A stretch of DNA of 50,735 nucleotides from Ruminococcaceae bacterium UBA2719 (GTDB lineage: Bacteria > Bacillota > Clostridia > Oscillospirales > Acutalibacteraceae): NCBI GenBank assembly GCA_002353935.1, contig DEKP01000021.1, positions 3,811 through 54,545 of the forward strand, in the 5' to 3' direction. Numbering within the stretch: the stretch's first letter is position 1; each line of letters opens with the position of its first letter. Shown here piece after piece: positions 49,426-50,735 of this stretch. A program made the position numbers and the translations under genes. The notes below the pieces were generated by a model. The model had not been told where the DNA came from, searched no databases, and saw only the letters and a list, made by a program, of their open reading frames with translations.

Positions 49426-50693
49426 GAAAATTATTTTGTCTTATATCGTTAGCTTTACTGTTAATTTCAACGCTATCATTTAGCGCGTGCACTTCTTCTG
49501 ATGAAAATGCTGCTACGGACGACTCAATATCAGATTATCAAGGAGAAGTTAACGTCTACAACTGGGGCGAATATATCTCTAACGGCGATGACGATACCTT
49601 AGATGTAATAGCTGAATTTGAAAAGGAATATAATATAAAAGTTAATTATACTAATTTTGAAACTAACGAGGAAATGTATAATATCCTTTCAAATTCAAAT
49701 TCGACATATGATGTCATTATTCCGTCTGACTATATGATAGCTCGTTTGATTGAAGAAAATATGCTTGAAGAAATAGATTATTCAAACATTCCTAATTATA
49801 AGAATATTTTAGATAACTTCAAGACTTCCGACTATGATCCGCAGGGGAAATACAGTGTAGCATATGCGTGGGGATATGTCGCTATGGTATACAATACCAC
49901 TATGATTGAAAAGGGAAGCATAGACAGCTTTTCAGCATTGTGGGATAAAAAATATAAAGATAATGTTTTGATGTTTAATAACTCAAGGGATGCTACAGCT
50001 ATAGCTATGCAGGTATGTGATCCTGCGATTGATCCCGGATCCAAGAACTTTTCAATTGAAGATATTGACCGTGCTACAAACAAGTTGATTGAGCAAAAAT
50101 CAATTTTGAAAAAATATGTTATGGATCAGGTCTTTACCGAGATGGAGGGCAATCAAGCGGCAATCGCTCCGTATTATGCAGGCGATATTTATACTATGAT
50201 GCAGAATAATCCTGATTTGGATTATTGCAAACCTAAAGAGGGCTCTAATCTTTTTGTAGACGCTATGTGTATTCCGACCTGCTGCAAGAACAAAGAAAAT
50301 GCTGAATTGTTCATAAACTTTATGTGCCGTCCCGATATTGCAGCGGCTAACGCAGAGTATATTGGTTATGCTACGCCTAACAGCGCTGCCTATGATTTAT
50401 TAGACGATGATATAAAAAACAGCGAGCTTGTATATCCGTCGCAGGAGTATATGGATAAATGCTATACTTTTTCTAATATCGACGATGAGATTTACTCATA
50501 TATGCAGGAAAAATTTGTAAAAGCGTGCTCATCTTCGGCAGAAATCAGCGAACTGGAAACAAAGCAGACATCGAATTCTGCAAAAATCGCCGTTTTAGTG
50601 ATTTTGTGCGTTATAATAATCGCTACGATAATAGTAATTATCTATGATATACGGCGAGCGATAAAGAATAGAAATAGAATTAATAAAATATAA
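49422..50693 (+). CDS. potD: Polyamine-binding lipoprotein with an added C-terminal membrane segment
   Basis: 423 aa. A signal peptide ends in LSFSAC with lipobox Cys 23, so it should be lipidated. The mature part begins with VNVYNWGEYISNG, the PotD/PotF opening, and contains DVIIPSDYMIARLI and AYAWGYVAMVYN ligand-site strands. Unusually, residues ~392-413 form a second hydrophobic span (IAVLVILCVIIIATIIVIIYDI) with a basic tail, as if the binding protein were anchored at both ends. The frame is intact, so this does not look like a readthrough artefact. It is last in potABCD. Confidence 0.92.
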   Translation: MRKLFCLISLALLLISTLSFSACTSSDENAATDDSISDYQGEVNVYNWGEYISNGDDDTLDVIAEFEKEYNIKVNYTNFETNEEMYNILSNSNSTYDVIIPSDYMIARLIEENMLEEIDYSNIPNYKNILDNFKTSDYDPQGKYSVAYAWGYVAMVYNTTMIEKGSIDSFSALWDKKYKDNVLMFNNSRDATAIAMQVCDPAIDPGSKNFSIEDIDRATNKLIEQKSILKKYVMDQVFTEMEGNQAAIAPYYAGDIYTMMQNNPDLDYCKPKEGSNLFVDAMCIPTCCKNKENAELFINFMCRPDIAAANAEYIGYATPNSAAYDLLDDDIKNSELVYPSQEYMDKCYTFSNIDDEIYSYMQEKFVKACSSSAEISELETKQTSNSAKIAVLVILCVIIIATIIVIIYDIRRAIKNRNRINKI

Positions 50694-50735
50694 TTTTAGA
50701 ATATTTTTTGAGAATGAATAATATCCGTAACCGTG

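Noticed and set aside
1..50735. CRISPR array, insertion sequence or rRNA operon
   Set aside because: No regularly spaced repeats, transposase motifs or rRNA signatures were seen.

Overview
The window is an A+T-rich chromosomal segment of an anaerobic, low-GC Gram-positive bacterium, most likely a class Clostridia member of the Oscillospiraceae/Ruminococcaceae type. Evidence: RNase J, the rplI-dnaB and tilS-hpt-ftsH orders, T-box leaders, rubrerythrin, a ferredoxin-linked 2-oxoacid oxidoreductase, teichoic-acid type export genes, and frequent TTG/GTG starts behind strong AGGAGG sites. The species assignment is inference; no rRNA is present.

Layout. 1-12136: housekeeping block (5' tip of rnhA on the minus strand; rnjA, rplI, dnaB, tilS, hpt, ftsH, uvrA, nadE, a ComEA-like HhH protein). 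12257-12434: tRNA-Leu(UAG) with consensus promoter and terminator. 12435-18175: accessory block next to the tRNA: sdpR/sdpI-like pair, small alarmone synthetase plus two-component system, SseB-like and SUFU-like proteins, and gene remnants. It ends at a second copy of the tRNA's 20-bp 3' sequence and terminator. 18375-23794: rubrerythrin, YgjP-like metallopeptidase, solitary MazF, CDF metal exporter, EamA transporter, Lgt, DUF4190-like protein.

23926-38734 is the most interesting region. Three T-box leaders precede three transcription units. Aligning their Stem I bases gives specifier codons AUC (Ile), GUA (Val) and CUC (Leu). The Ile leader controls an HTH-cupin-acyl-CoA ligase fusion. The Val leader controls a paralogous fusion, a P-loop ATPase, a four-subunit 2-oxoacid:ferredoxin oxidoreductase and a branched-chain aminotransferase. 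The Leu leader controls a 2-isopropylmalate synthase-like protein that has lost its catalytic metal site but keeps the leucine regulatory domain, a TIM-barrel/acyl-CoA ligase fusion and an amidohydrolase. The simplest reading is an anabolic route from branched-chain fatty acids (2-methylbutyrate, isobutyrate, isovalerate) through acyl-CoA and reductive carboxylation to 2-oxoacids and then Ile/Val/Leu, induced by uncharged cognate tRNAs.

39003-40858: a flippase-like membrane protein with an apparently non-AUG start, and a YitT/YczE-like membrane protein. 40932-46016 (minus strand): tagG-tagH-licD-tarI-tarJ, a CDP-ribitol and wall-polymer export operon. 46444-50693: a potABCD-type polyamine uptake operon. 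The tag and pot operons diverge from two near-perfect consensus promoters.
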